Shown: positions 15,311 through 24,158 of the stretch, piece after piece
Layout of the letters: the number at the start of each line of letters is the position of its first letter
How positions within the stretch are numbered: position 1 is the stretch's first letter
Source: CAZLAJ01 sp964644605
GTDB taxonomy: Bacteria; Patescibacteriota; Microgenomatia; UBA1406; GWC2-37-13
DNA length: 42,411 nucleotides
Reading direction: 5' to 3'
Assembly (NCBI GenBank): GCA_964644605.1
Contig: CAZXWS010000072.1
Span: 1 to 42,411, forward strand
Position numbers and translations under genes: made by a program
The notes under the pieces: generated by a model
Seen by the model: only the letters and a program-made list of their open reading frames with translations
Told to the model about the DNA's origin: nothing
Databases searched by the model: none

Positions 15311-16357
15311 TCAGAGCTGTATGATTGATTTAGGAATATCAGCCAGTTCGATAATTTCATCCTCAGTTGTTGTTAGAATAGTTTGGTAATTTCTGATTAG
15401 ATTAATGACCAATTTTTTGTTATGTGTATCTAGTTCTGAAAAAATATCATCCAACAATATAATCGGTTTTCTATGAAAATGCTCTTCATAGTACATTACT
15501 TCATTAAGATGTAGCCAAAAAACTCCTAGCCTCTGTTCACTGCGCGAACCAAAATGGTGAATATTGAATTTTTCTTCATTATAAATTTTCGATAGTATAA
15601 AATCATCCTTTTGAGGCCCTACAAGTGTTTTTCTATATCGTTTTTCTAAATCAAAAACTTTTTCTAATGTATCACTAGCAAATTTACTTTGCATGTATAC
15701 GATCTGAAAACGTTTATCTTCAATCTCTGGATGTAAGTTTAAGTACTGCATATATTCGTCACGCTTTTGCGAAATATATGAAGCCTGCTCTATTAGATAA
15801 TCATTCCAAAATACCAGTTCCTCTTTCAGCTGTTTTTCATCAGTGTGAAATTCCAGTATTTTATTTCTTTTCCGTAAACCATTTTCATAATTTACCGATC
15901 GTTTTTTATATACTGGATCATAAAATGAAAGCAAACGATCAAAGTAATCCCTTCTCTCTTGCGGCGGTCCGATTATAATACTCAATTGTTCCGGAGAAAA
16001 TAGCACGGTTTTATTACTTTCCTCCTGGTACTGAAAAAATTTCCGTTTTGCTTTGTTGATCATGAAAGTCTTTTCGATGCGTCCCTTGTTATTGGTAAGA
16101 ACTATTTTATTTTCCTGTTCGTCATCGCCTAACACAAAAATACCATCTACCATTTGTGTAACTTCGCCTCTGGTTATAAGCTCTTCCTCTCTTGATTCAC
16201 GAAAACCAGTACCGTTTACTATAAAATACACTGCTTCAAGCAGATTGGTTTTACCACGAGCGTTACTTCCTATGACTATCGTAAGGAACAGATTAAATGA
16301 AAATGATTGCGTATGAAAGTTACGAAAGTTAGAAAGTTTTAAGTGGCGTAAAAGCAT
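15311..16357 (-). CDS. recF: DNA replication/repair protein RecF
   Basis: 348-residue SMC-like ATPase that loads RecA at gaps together with RecO and RecR. Features are the N-terminal LLRHLKLSNFRNF typical of RecF, Walker A GSNARGKTN (30-38), an ABC-like signature around GSRSEQRLG and Walker B ILLDDIFSELD (300-310). Length is close to the usual 360. It follows pyrH with only seven bases between, so both are read from one message. It is not next to dnaA, dnaN or gyrB as in many bacteria. The signature has glutamate where a second glycine is common, a tolerable variation. Confident call. Confidence 0.93.
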   Translation of the reverse strand: MLLRHLKLSNFRNFHTQSFSFNLFLTIVIGSNARGKTNLLEAVYFIVNGTGFRESREEELITRGEVTQMVDGIFVLGDDEQENKIVLTNNKGRIEKTFMINKAKRKFFQYQEESNKTVLFSPEQLSIIIGPPQERRDYFDRLLSFYDPVYKKRSVNYENGLRKRNKILEFHTDEKQLKEELVFWNDYLIEQASYISQKRDEYMQYLNLHPEIEDKRFQIVYMQSKFASDTLEKVFDLEKRYRKTLVGPQKDDFILSKIYNEEKFNIHHFGSRSEQRLGVFWLHLNEVMYYEEHFHRKPIILLDDIFSELDTHNKKLVINLIRNYQTILTTTEDEIIELADIPKSIIQL

Positions 16358-16364
16358 TTATTTA

Positions 16365-17048
16365 TTATTGAATAACTGTACCTTTGAAGTCTTTACTGGC
16401 AAGTATATTGTTCAGATTATCAAAATCATCACCTTTTGTAGTAATAACACGGAGTTTTAATTGCTTTGCAAGTTGTGATGCAATAGGATCAAACGGATAG
16501 TTAGCGCCAGGGATCCATTGAGTACCCACAATTTTTTCAAGCTCACTCCAACTTAAATTTTGATACGGAACTGCATCTGAAAATTTCTTCGGATCTTTAT
16601 TATATACGTAATAAATGTTCGTCATATTAATAACAAGCGGTATATTATAGTCTCGTGCAAGAATAACTGCATCATAATCCGTCGACCAACCGGGCTTCCA
16701 CCCTACACCGATAGCAACCGGTTCATCCCAATTTTCAAGTTTATGATCGTAATTCTCTATAATGCGAGGGTGTGAAATATCTTTCAGCACTGCCCGCACC
16801 AAATGAGCATTCAAACGCGTTACGTGTATTCCTAACCAATCAACATCATCTGAAGCAATACCACCACTGACTGCTTTTGCGGCTCCTTGATACTGACGTG
16901 TAGTACCACCCCCCCCGACTACTAAAAGAAAACGAGTATTTGCAATATGAGAACGAATAAACTGGTTAAATGAATTGAGGAAATGTACATTTATACCTTC
17001 ACCTGGTATAAGCAGACTGCCACCTACAGAAAGAATAACTGACTTCAT
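16365..17048 (-). CDS. pyrH: UMP kinase, archaeal-like PyrH
   Basis: 227-residue amino-acid-kinase-fold protein that phosphorylates UMP to UDP. The glycine-rich SVGGSLLIPGEG (about 5-16), VVGGGGTTRQYQ and the GWKPGWSTDYDAVILA loop fit the archaeal UMP kinase subgroup better than E. coli PyrH. I chose ATG 17048 (MKSVILSVGG) rather than an upstream TTG at 17072. The upstream stretch contains a perfect TATAAT (17061-17066), so it is promoter, not code. It heads a unit with recF. Other amino-acid kinases share the fold, but the motifs favour UMP kinase. Confidence 0.85.
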   Translation of the reverse strand: MKSVILSVGGSLLIPGEGINVHFLNSFNQFIRSHIANTRFLLVVGGGGTTRQYQGAAKAVSGGIASDDVDWLGIHVTRLNAHLVRAVLKDISHPRIIENYDHKLENWDEPVAIGVGWKPGWSTDYDAVILARDYNIPLVINMTNIYYVYNKDPKKFSDAVPYQNLSWSELEKIVGTQWIPGANYPFDPIASQLAKQLKLRVITTKGDDFDNLNNILASKDFKGTVIQ

Positions 17049-17082
17049 AAAGTAATGAATATTATACGACAATTACTACTAG

Positions 17083-17439
17083 TTATTTATAAAACAAACC
17101 TTTGCCATATCCAAAGATTTGTGCAATGACAGCGACTATAAAAAATGAAGAAGCAAGAAGTACAAAGCCGATAATACCTGCTGTTATTTTTGCCCGTCCT
17201 GCTTTAACTTTGGCTGGATCGCCTTGCGACATCATAAAATCATATCCACCCCATATAAATATAAAAAGAAGTATCAACGCTGCAAATGGAATAAGGTATT
17301 TAAGTAGAACACTAATTAGAGACCCAATATCATTAATAGAAGGATCCAAAGGCCCATGTATTTCAAAAGTAGCTGCAGAAGAACCAGGAAATGCAGCGGT
17401 TGGTAACCGTAACACATCAGAAAGTAATTTAGTGGTCAT
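17083..17439 (-). CDS. Type IV secretion pilin-like protein (VirB2/TrbC layout)
   Basis: 118 residues with two membrane helices (about 45-65 and 86-108) joined by a short cytoplasmic loop containing MSQGDPAKVKAG (SQGD at 71-74). This layout and motif are seen in small VirB2/TrbC-like proteins of CPR genomes. The C-terminal module of the gene at 28308 has nearly the same loop (MSQGDAQKVKKS). The N-terminus lacks a long signal peptide. It overlaps the upstream metalloprotease gene by 11 bases. It may be the subunit of a secretion pilus or a membrane component of a DNA-uptake-like apparatus; no experiment can be read from sequence. Confidence 0.75.
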   Translation of the reverse strand: MTTKLLSDVLRLPTAAFPGSSAATFEIHGPLDPSINDIGSLISVLLKYLIPFAALILLFIFIWGGYDFMMSQGDPAKVKAGRAKITAGIIGFVLLASSFFIVAVIAQIFGYGKGLFYK

Positions 17440-18109
17440 TATAGTAATGGTTCAGTATTAATAACATTATGTACAGTGTAGCATTTATGCCTAATGAAAG
17501 CAATAAATACCTATTAATTGGTTGCAGTATTTTTACAGGTAAATTCAGCTTATCCAAAGGAAGTGAAATATGAAAATATAAAACAAGGAGAAAATAAATA
17601 ATACATATAACTATTAAAACAGGCACTATCCCAGCTAAATCCTTTAAATCTTGTTTTGATGAATACATTGTCGAACATACGATAACAATCAAATAGATAG
17701 TTACACTTTTAATGAAGATACTATTGTAAGATAAAAAATTAACATAAAATATTCCGTACAGAACAAGTAAACCAACAAATAAAGGTGCAGTACCGACTAA
17801 TGTACCTCTTATTCTATCTTTGCGTACATATATAACATGACCTAAGCGTAAACTTCTATCTTTCCATGAAGGAATAATACTAAAGCCTCTCACTTCGAGT
17901 CCCAATAGTGCAGCCGTAAGATAATGAGCATATTCGTGAAGCACTGTACCTGGCAAAAAGATAATTGCGAGTACTGTAAAGACAACACTATCTTTTTTTA
18001 AAAGGCGCTTTAATACATAGTAGAGTTGTTGAATAACTGATTTAGTAACCCAATAAAGTAATGCTATTATGAGCGTAAAATAAAACAGATGATTAATCAA
18101 AGTGGTCAT
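17429..18109 (-). CDS. Membrane zinc metalloprotease-like protein (HExxH, M50-like)
   Basis: 226 residues with about six hydrophobic segments. The second carries LPGTVLHEYAHYLTA, giving the zinc motif H58-E59-x-x-H62 inside a membrane helix, as in site-2-protease-like enzymes. SSKQDLKDLAG further on may supply the third ligand. There is no PDZ domain. It lies 14 bases after clpC on the same strand and overlaps the pilin-like gene. It might process a membrane or exported protein of this cluster, possibly the pilin, but that is inference from adjacency. It could also be a non-proteolytic relative. Confidence 0.72.
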   Translation of the reverse strand: MTTLINHLFYFTLIIALLYWVTKSVIQQLYYVLKRLLKKDSVVFTVLAIIFLPGTVLHEYAHYLTAALLGLEVRGFSIIPSWKDRSLRLGHVIYVRKDRIRGTLVGTAPLFVGLLVLYGIFYVNFLSYNSIFIKSVTIYLIVIVCSTMYSSKQDLKDLAGIVPVLIVICIIYFLLVLYFHISLPLDKLNLPVKILQPINRYLLLSLGINATLYIMLLILNHYYNDH

Positions 18110-18123
18110 GCCGAAGCTGACAT

Positions 18124-21100
18124 TTAAGTTTTATCAGGGGATTCCGGTGGTACTGTTTCTTTAGGTTTACTATCACTCTTTTCTTGAACCGGTTCTGATG
18201 ATATTGCAGCCTCTTTTTTCACAGTATTTTTATCTTCGACCTTTGGCTCTTCTTTGACATCTTTATTATCAGCGTCTTTAGTTTCAGTTTCTTTACCAAC
18301 TTCGCTTTTTGGTTCTGCATCCTTTTTTTCTTCAGTTACTTCCTGCACGTGTTGAGACGCGCATTTGGAACAAACGACTGTTGCCGTACTAAGAACCTGA
18401 GTCTTAAAGGTAGCTCCACAGGTCTCACATAAGAAAGATTTAACTTCTTCTGGCTTTGCTTCTGTTGGAACAACAAGTTCAACTTTTTCGATATTGAATA
18501 CAAAATTATCACCATCAAAATCAACCATGATCTGATCACCTACACCTACTTTTTTCTCAATAATAAGTGTTGATATTGGATTTTCAATGAGTTTTTGAAT
18601 TGCTCTTCTTAAAGGTCGTGCTCCATACACAGGATCGAAACCTGCTCTCACAATTTCCTTCACTGCCGCTTCAGTATATATGAAACCCATATCCTGATCT
18701 TCAAGTAACTTTCCAACTCCCTTAAGCTGCAATTTTACTATTGCCATCATATGGATAAACTTGAGCGGCTCAAAAACAATTACTTCATCAAACCGATTGA
18801 TTAATTCTGGCCTGAAGAATTTCCGTAATTCTAGCATTACTTTGTCTTTTACAACATCGTATTTTTTCCGATCCAATTCTTCGTCCACTTTTTTCTTTTC
18901 TTCAATTTCTTTTTCCAACGGGAAATCTTCACCAAAATAATCTTTCAAAGTCTTTGTCTGCCATGTCTTTTCTGTTCCATCTCTATACCAAATGACATCA
19001 CCGACAATAATAATTTCTAAGCCCCCTGGAGAATATGTATGAATATCCCAGTGAGTTGTTGGAAAATTATTTTTGTCAACTACTTGATCTGTAAAATAAT
19101 CTTTCAAATATCCTGTCTCCCACTCCTTAGTATCACCATTTCTTTTCCAATATCTATCTTTAAATGTTATAAGCTCTACTCCTTCTGGGCTATACGCATG
19201 TGTGCGGAGACGGGCAACAGGTAGTTGTTCCTCCGGCATATCTGGAAGTGAGTTTATAACTTTATGATCTTTAAAATAGTCATTCAAAGACTTTGTATCC
19301 CAACTGCGTGATGTGGTAGTTTGACGATAAAACACAGTATTGCCCTTTGTAATCATTTCCATTCCTTCTTCTGAATTCGACTGTTTTTGTACAAATGGAG
19401 AATCATTACCAAAGTAATCCAGTAATGTTTGCATGTGCCATACTGTTTCATCTGCATTTTTAAACCATACTGTGTTGTCTGCTATTATAACTTCCTTGCC
19501 TGTTGGGGCAAAAGTGTGAACTTGCCACTTTGTAACAGGTAGAGTCCCTTTTTCTGCAGATTGAGTTACATAATAATCTTTTAGCTTCCCTGTTTCCCAA
19601 TCTATCGAATTTTTCTTACGTTTCCAGTATCTATCACTAAATGTTACGTATTCCATGTCATCTAAACTAAATGCGTGCGTATCAAGTCGAGCTGTTGGAA
19701 GCTGTTCATCAGGAGCATCGGGTAATGCATTAATCACAACATTATCTTTAAAATATTCGATAAGTGTACTTGTCGACCATACCTTTGCTGTTGTAGATGT
19801 ACGATAATATACATTTTCACCTTTTGTCAGCATTTCAATACCTTCTGTTGACATAGCATGCGTATCAAATTCCTTTGGAAATTCCACTTTTGCAGTGGGC
19901 GGTTGAGCCTGTGGTTGATCTGTACTTGTCTTATTTTCAATTATCTGACCTGCAAAATAATCAGCAACCGCTGTTTTCTTCCAAGTTGATTTATTTGGTG
20001 ATTGAGTCTGTTTTACATCAACTTGTTCACCATCTCGCTCGAAATAAGAATCTTTGAGAGTTAATATTTCACGACCTCTTGGTGAATAGGCATAAGTAGA
20101 AACTTGAGGAGCACTAGATGCTATACCTTTAGCTGAAATTGCCTGAGTATCAAAACCCATTGTGGGGAAATCTACTTTTTGTTGATCCTGATTATTCTCG
20201 GTTGTGACTTTTGGTGTATTCAGAATATTCTCTGCAAAATAATCAAGCAACATACCCTCTTTCCAGTCCACTTTCGGTTTTGCATCATCTGTTTGCATTT
20301 TTTTGTCATCAGTAGGTGCTTTGTCTTGTGCTTGCTTAACAGTCGCTGTGTTACTTTTGGGCATAGTCCTGAGGAAATATTTTGGACCAATGGTAAGCAT
20401 CTCTCGACCGCTCGGTGAAAACGCGTAGCTTGAAACAACAGGAGGCTCTTCTACTTCACCTTTACCGCTCTTTAACATCTCATCTTGTATAACTTGCGTA
20501 CCGATATTGGACGTACAAATGACTACAGTATTTTTGAATGAAACAACATGTCCTTTATTGTCGGTTAATCGTCCATCATCTAATATTTGAAGCAGGATAT
20601 TAAATATATCAGGGTGCGCTTTTTCAACCTCATCGAATAACACAACTGCATATGGTCTTCTGCGAACTGCTTCAGTCAACTTTCCACCTTCTTCATAGCC
20701 AACATATCCGGGAGGTGCACCAAGAAGTTTGGCTACTTCATGTTTTTCCATGTACTCGGTCATGTCAAAGCGAATCATAGCTTCCTCTTGACCAAACAGT
20801 ATTTCTGCTAAAGTCTTTGCTAATTCGGTTTTACCAACACCAGTTGGTCCAAGGAATACAAAGCTTCCAATTGGTCTTTGAGTCGATTTTAATCCGGCAC
20901 GTCCACGTCGTACTGCTTGTGCTATCACTGAAACAGCTGCCTCCTGATCTATTAACCGCTCATGCATAATTTTTTCCAGGTTGGCTAATTTCTCCATTTC
21001 AGAGCCTGTTATTTTAGATACAGGAATGCCAGTCCAGCGAGAAACGATATCTTTGATAATCTCAATTGTTACCTCAGAAGTTGTCTGACCTTTCTTCATG

Positions 21101-22986
21101 TTATACTCATCTTTCTTTTCTGTAAGAGTATGTTCTCTGTCATCAAGTTTTGATTTTAAAATACGTGCTTTAACTCGATCACCGGTTTTTTCTGCCTCAG
21201 TCTGTTCTTGTTTTAATTGACTCACCCGCTCTTCAAGAGAACGAATTTCTTCAGGTAAAGAGATTAAAGGCAGTCTGACAGCAGAAGCAGCTTCATCGAT
21301 CAAGTCCACCGCCTTATCTGGTAAAAATCTGTCGCCCACATATCGTTTAGAAAGTTTTACTGCAGCTTCTATTGCTAAATCAGGAATTTTTACACGATGA
21401 AATGCTTCGTATTTATCTTTTGTTGCTTGTAACATTTTCATAGCCTGTTCCTCAGTGGGCTCAGGCACAACAACTGGTTGGAAACGTCGTTCGAGAGCAG
21501 GATCTTTTTCTATATATTTTCTATATTCTGTGAGTGTAGTGGCACCAATAAGTTGAATTTCTCCTCGGGCAAGAGCCGGTTTTAAAAAGTTTGAAGCATC
21601 CATTGAGCCATCTCCAGAAGAACCAGCACCTACTATATTATGTAATTCATCTATAAATAAAATAATTTGACCTTTTGAATTTTGCACTTCTTCGACAAGG
21701 TTTTTCATGCGCTCCTCAAACTCTCCTCTATGGGAAGCGCCAGCCAACACGCTCATCAAATCAAGCTGTAATATTTTTTTATCAAGCAATGGATCAGGAA
21801 CTTGTTTAGAAACTATTTTTTCAGCTAACCCTTCTACAATAGCAGTTTTTCCAACACCCGCCTCTCCAACTAAGGCTGGATTGTTTTTAGAGCGTCGAGA
21901 TAATATATGAATTACACGTTCAATAACTTCTGATCGTTCTACAACGGGATCGAGTTGTCCTTGAGCTGCTTTTGCCGTGAGGTCAATGGTAAACTGTCCT
22001 ATCATGCTTTTTCCACGTTCTTCTACTTTTGTATCAGTATTGAGTACTCCTTCTTTTTTGCCAGTAACTTTTTTGTTTATATCTTCTTTTTTCAAACCAA
22101 GTTTAGCCAAAATTTGTGCTGCAACTCCCTCCCCTTCTTCATAGAGAGCAATCAAAATGTGTTCAGGTGATACGAATTCAAAACCAAGTTTGCGGGCTAT
22201 AACAAGAGAATTACCCAGTATCATTTTAACTCGAGGAGCTAGTTGCACAGTTTTGACAGGAGTAGCACCCTTTTTATATACTTTAGCTAACTCTTGTTCA
22301 ATAACTTGCGGATATATTTTTAAATCACTAAATAGTTTATATATTTCACTATCAGAAAGAAGCCCATGCAGTAAATGTTCACTATCCACCAACTCTCCGT
22401 TTAATTCTTTTGCTTTATTTTGCGCGGAAAGGAATACTCGATTTGACCTTTGCGTAAGATGGGTCATCAAATCAAGCTCTTCCCGTTTTTTTTGATCAAT
22501 AGTAGACTGCAGTGCGGCAGGCCCACCAGCGACTTTTGGAGTATCGCCATTTTTAGTTTCGCCAGCTTTTTGGTCAACAGCTTCTTTTTTTGTTTGATCT
22601 TTTTGTGCATTCTCTGCTACGTTTTTGGTTTCTTTAGTCGCATCCTTGTTATTAGTAGTATTATTAATGGTCTCAGGTTGTGCTGATGCAGCATCAGTTG
22701 GGGCTGTAGGTACTTGAGATGGAACAGTGGGTGTTGTTTGTGTTGTTGTTACTGTTTCAGTTGTTTGTGGAATTTGAGGTGTGGGTGGATTACCGATGCC
22801 ATTATAAGCCTGTCCTCCAGGAGGATTTCCAATACCATTATATGATCCGCCACCATGTGTGACCACTTCTTCTTGCGTGACCACTTGAGTAGTCTGTGTT
22901 TGAACTGGAGCACCTGCTGTATCAGCAGGAACAGGGGTAACTGTCCCTGATTGAGGTTTTTTAATGAAATCAAAGAAACCGGCCAT
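18124..22986 (-). CDS. clpC: ClpC-type AAA+ unfoldase with a large repeat insertion
   Basis: 1620 residues, twice the usual 810-850. Order: low-complexity P/Q/T-rich extension (1-170) with YNGIGNPP twice; Clp N domain (about 175-310, VDSEHLLHGLL at 200-210); AAA+ 1 with Walker A GEAGVGKT (374-381); a coiled M-domain region; AAA+ 2 with Walker A GPTGVGKT (713-720) and sensor-1 TSN (825-827); about 530 inserted residues (839-1366) with eight repeats; then the rest of AAA+ 2 with FRPELINRFDE (1391-1401). GARPLRRAIQ and the C domain follow, then a zinc ribbon CETC...CSKC and a charged E/K/D tail. The ATPase motifs look intact. It would unfold proteins for ClpP or act alone; no clpP lies in this window. 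Confidence 0.9.
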   Translation of the reverse strand: MAGFFDFIKKPQSGTVTPVPADTAGAPVQTQTTQVVTQEEVVTHGGGSYNGIGNPPGGQAYNGIGNPPTPQIPQTTETVTTTQTTPTVPSQVPTAPTDAASAQPETINNTTNNKDATKETKNVAENAQKDQTKKEAVDQKAGETKNGDTPKVAGGPAALQSTIDQKKREELDLMTHLTQRSNRVFLSAQNKAKELNGELVDSEHLLHGLLSDSEIYKLFSDLKIYPQVIEQELAKVYKKGATPVKTVQLAPRVKMILGNSLVIARKLGFEFVSPEHILIALYEEGEGVAAQILAKLGLKKEDINKKVTGKKEGVLNTDTKVEERGKSMIGQFTIDLTAKAAQGQLDPVVERSEVIERVIHILSRRSKNNPALVGEAGVGKTAIVEGLAEKIVSKQVPDPLLDKKILQLDLMSVLAGASHRGEFEERMKNLVEEVQNSKGQIILFIDELHNIVGAGSSGDGSMDASNFLKPALARGEIQLIGATTLTEYRKYIEKDPALERRFQPVVVPEPTEEQAMKMLQATKDKYEAFHRVKIPDLAIEAAVKLSKRYVGDRFLPDKAVDLIDEAASAVRLPLISLPEEIRSLEERVSQLKQEQTEAEKTGDRVKARILKSKLDDREHTLTEKKDEYNMKKGQTTSEVTIEIIKDIVSRWTGIPVSKITGSEMEKLANLEKIMHERLIDQEAAVSVIAQAVRRGRAGLKSTQRPIGSFVFLGPTGVGKTELAKTLAEILFGQEEAMIRFDMTEYMEKHEVAKLLGAPPGYVGYEEGGKLTEAVRRRPYAVVLFDEVEKAHPDIFNILLQILDDGRLTDNKGHVVSFKNTVVICTSNIGTQVIQDEMLKSGKGEVEEPPVVSSYAFSPSGREMLTIGPKYFLRTMPKSNTATVKQAQDKAPTDDKKMQTDDAKPKVDWKEGMLLDYFAENILNTPKVTTENNQDQQKVDFPTMGFDTQAISAKGIASSAPQVSTYAYSPRGREILTLKDSYFERDGEQVDVKQTQSPNKSTWKKTAVADYFAGQIIENKTSTDQPQAQPPTAKVEFPKEFDTHAMSTEGIEMLTKGENVYYRTSTTAKVWSTSTLIEYFKDNVVINALPDAPDEQLPTARLDTHAFSLDDMEYVTFSDRYWKRKKNSIDWETGKLKDYYVTQSAEKGTLPVTKWQVHTFAPTGKEVIIADNTVWFKNADETVWHMQTLLDYFGNDSPFVQKQSNSEEGMEMITKGNTVFYRQTTTSRSWDTKSLNDYFKDHKVINSLPDMPEEQLPVARLRTHAYSPEGVELITFKDRYWKRNGDTKEWETGYLKDYFTDQVVDKNNFPTTHWDIHTYSPGGLEIIIVGDVIWYRDGTEKTWQTKTLKDYFGEDFPLEKEIEEKKKVDEELDRKKYDVVKDKVMLELRKFFRPELINRFDEVIVFEPLKFIHMMAIVKLQLKGVGKLLEDQDMGFIYTEAAVKEIVRAGFDPVYGARPLRRAIQKLIENPISTLIIEKKVGVGDQIMVDFDGDNFVFNIEKVELVVPTEAKPEEVKSFLCETCGATFKTQVLSTATVVCSKCASQHVQEVTEEKKDAEPKSEVGKETETKDADNKDVKEEPKVEDKNTVKKEAAISSEPVQEKSDSKPKETVPPESPDKT
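18934..20430 (-). repeat. Eight tandem SPxGxE...W...LxDYF modules inside ClpC
   Basis: Modules of about 38-65 residues occupy residues 853-917, 964-1011, 1041-1079, 1102-1139, 1155-1192, 1203-1238, 1261-1298 and 1314-1351. A typical unit reads YSPEGVELITFKDRYWKR, then W, then LKDYF. Modules 3-5 and 6-8 are two copies of one triplet: they share VINALPDAPDEQLPTAR and VINSLPDMPEEQLPVAR linkers at matching places. The block lies between sensor-1 and the arginine-finger helix of AAA+ 2. There are no intein splice motifs. Confidence 0.9.
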
Positions 22987-22994
22987 ATAAAATC

Positions 22995-23023
22995 ATTATG
23001 AAGATTATTAAATCAATTGTCAA
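22995..23023 (-). promoter_or_regulatory. clpC promoter, leaderless
   Basis: TTGACA (23023-23018) and CATAAT (23000-22995) are separated by 17 bases on the minus strand. The ATG at 22986 follows after eight bases, so the transcript should start about at the start codon. The -35 box lies inside the palindrome at 23013-23027. Confidence 0.75.
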
Positions 23024-23027
23024 TTGA
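23013..23027. promoter_or_regulatory. Palindromic operator-like site between clpC and the C39 gene
   Basis: TCAATTG-T-CAATTGA is a perfect seven-base inverted repeat. It overlaps the clpC -35 box on the minus strand and a TTGTCA -35-like box (23017-23022) for the plus-strand gene at 23058. A dimeric regulator bound here could control both genes. Confidence 0.5.
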
Positions 23028-23057
23028 TAAAAAATAATGTATCGTATTAAAAGATAT

Positions 23058-24155
23058 ATGAAAAAATTGATATTAGTCTTTATAAGTTTAATTATTATTG
23101 GAAAGATTAGCCCTGTATTTGCGCAAGGGTATAATCCATACATTGATTTTTTTAAAAAGTTTTATGAAGCCACTGGACATGGCACAAATTGTTCTGATAG
23201 TAAAAAGGATAAAAATGGTCAATGTAATCCTGCATGCTGCAAAACAAATGAAGATTGTCAATCAAATGGTCCCGATCAGTCTTGCACCATACAAAATGGT
23301 GAATGCAGCTCAGGAAATTCCTGTTTTAATCCTCATGACCCGACACAGGCATGTGTGAATGAAGGTAAAAAGGATAAATATGGTAATTATAATCCCGCTT
23401 GCTGTTTAGCTGATACAGATTGCCCTGGTGATCAACCGTGTGCCATCGGCAATAACTTTTGTAAATCAGGTAATTCCTGTGACCCTAACGGACACCGTAC
23501 ATCTACAACTCAGCCTAGCACCCCCTCGAATGGGGGATCTCCAAATAATTCACAAAATCCAGGAACATCTACGGGTAAGTATAAAACTTCGCTCGATGGT
23601 TTCCCATTTTATTGTCAAGGAGATAACGATTGGCAGAAATTACCTAACAATACCTATACCGGAATTAATGGTGCAGGATGCGCGCCTACATCGTTTGCTA
23701 TGGTTATCACTAAATTCGGTTTACCCATGAATCCTATTGAGGTAGATAATAAATTTGTTTCTGAGGGATGGAGACAGAGATTAAACGGCGCCTCACGTGT
23801 TTGGGGTGGAGCACTGGCCAGTAATTGGTTCCAAAAGGAATTGGGTTTTAAAATAGGACCAAATCTAGTCTACGGAGGCAGATTAGATATAAACCAAGCC
23901 CAACAAGCATTACAAGAAGGAAACTTAATTATTGCAAGCTCTGCACGTTTCCCTTGTGGTGCAGGATGCGTTTCTCCAGGAACACCTATTGATCATGTAT
24001 TTGTCATAGATAAGGTAGATAATAATATGGTGAGAGTTCGAGATCCAAGCAATTGTCAGTGGTTTTCAGGTGAAGAAAGTTTAGCACAACAATATCTGTA
24101 CCGCCCGCCGAATCAAATTGATTTCTTTGCGTTTCCAGTTAAAAAGCTAAATTAA
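23058..24155 (+). CDS. Secreted C39-like cysteine protease with two Cys-rich repeats
   Basis: 365 residues from the ATG at 23058; an in-frame ATG at 23037 would add seven residues before the signal peptide MKKLILVFISLIIIGKISPVFA. Two cysteine-rich repeats follow (45-89 and 99-141), sharing KKDK..., NPACC and SGNSC. Next come a P/S/T/N linker (about 142-175) and a peptidase C39-like papain-fold domain. Likely catalytic residues are C208 in GAGCAPTSFAM, H313 in IDHVFVID and D329 in VRDPSNC, with Q187 for the oxyanion hole. It is probably exported and disulfide-bonded. It may cut peptides or wall cross-links during assembly of the nearby surface apparatus. Confidence 0.82.
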   Translation: MKKLILVFISLIIIGKISPVFAQGYNPYIDFFKKFYEATGHGTNCSDSKKDKNGQCNPACCKTNEDCQSNGPDQSCTIQNGECSSGNSCFNPHDPTQACVNEGKKDKYGNYNPACCLADTDCPGDQPCAIGNNFCKSGNSCDPNGHRTSTTQPSTPSNGGSPNNSQNPGTSTGKYKTSLDGFPFYCQGDNDWQKLPNNTYTGINGAGCAPTSFAMVITKFGLPMNPIEVDNKFVSEGWRQRLNGASRVWGGALASNWFQKELGFKIGPNLVYGGRLDINQAQQALQEGNLIIASSARFPCGAGCVSPGTPIDHVFVIDKVDNNMVRVRDPSNCQWFSGEESLAQQYLYRPPNQIDFFAFPVKKLN

Positions 24156-24158
24156 AAT

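Noticed and set aside
17049..17072. Upstream TTG start for pyrH adding eight residues
   Set aside because: The extra stretch contains a perfect TATAAT and does not match the family N-terminus.
18889..20472. Intein or mobile element inside clpC
   Set aside because: No splice-junction cysteine/serine with HN motif, no endonuclease motif; the block is made of tandem modules in one open frame.
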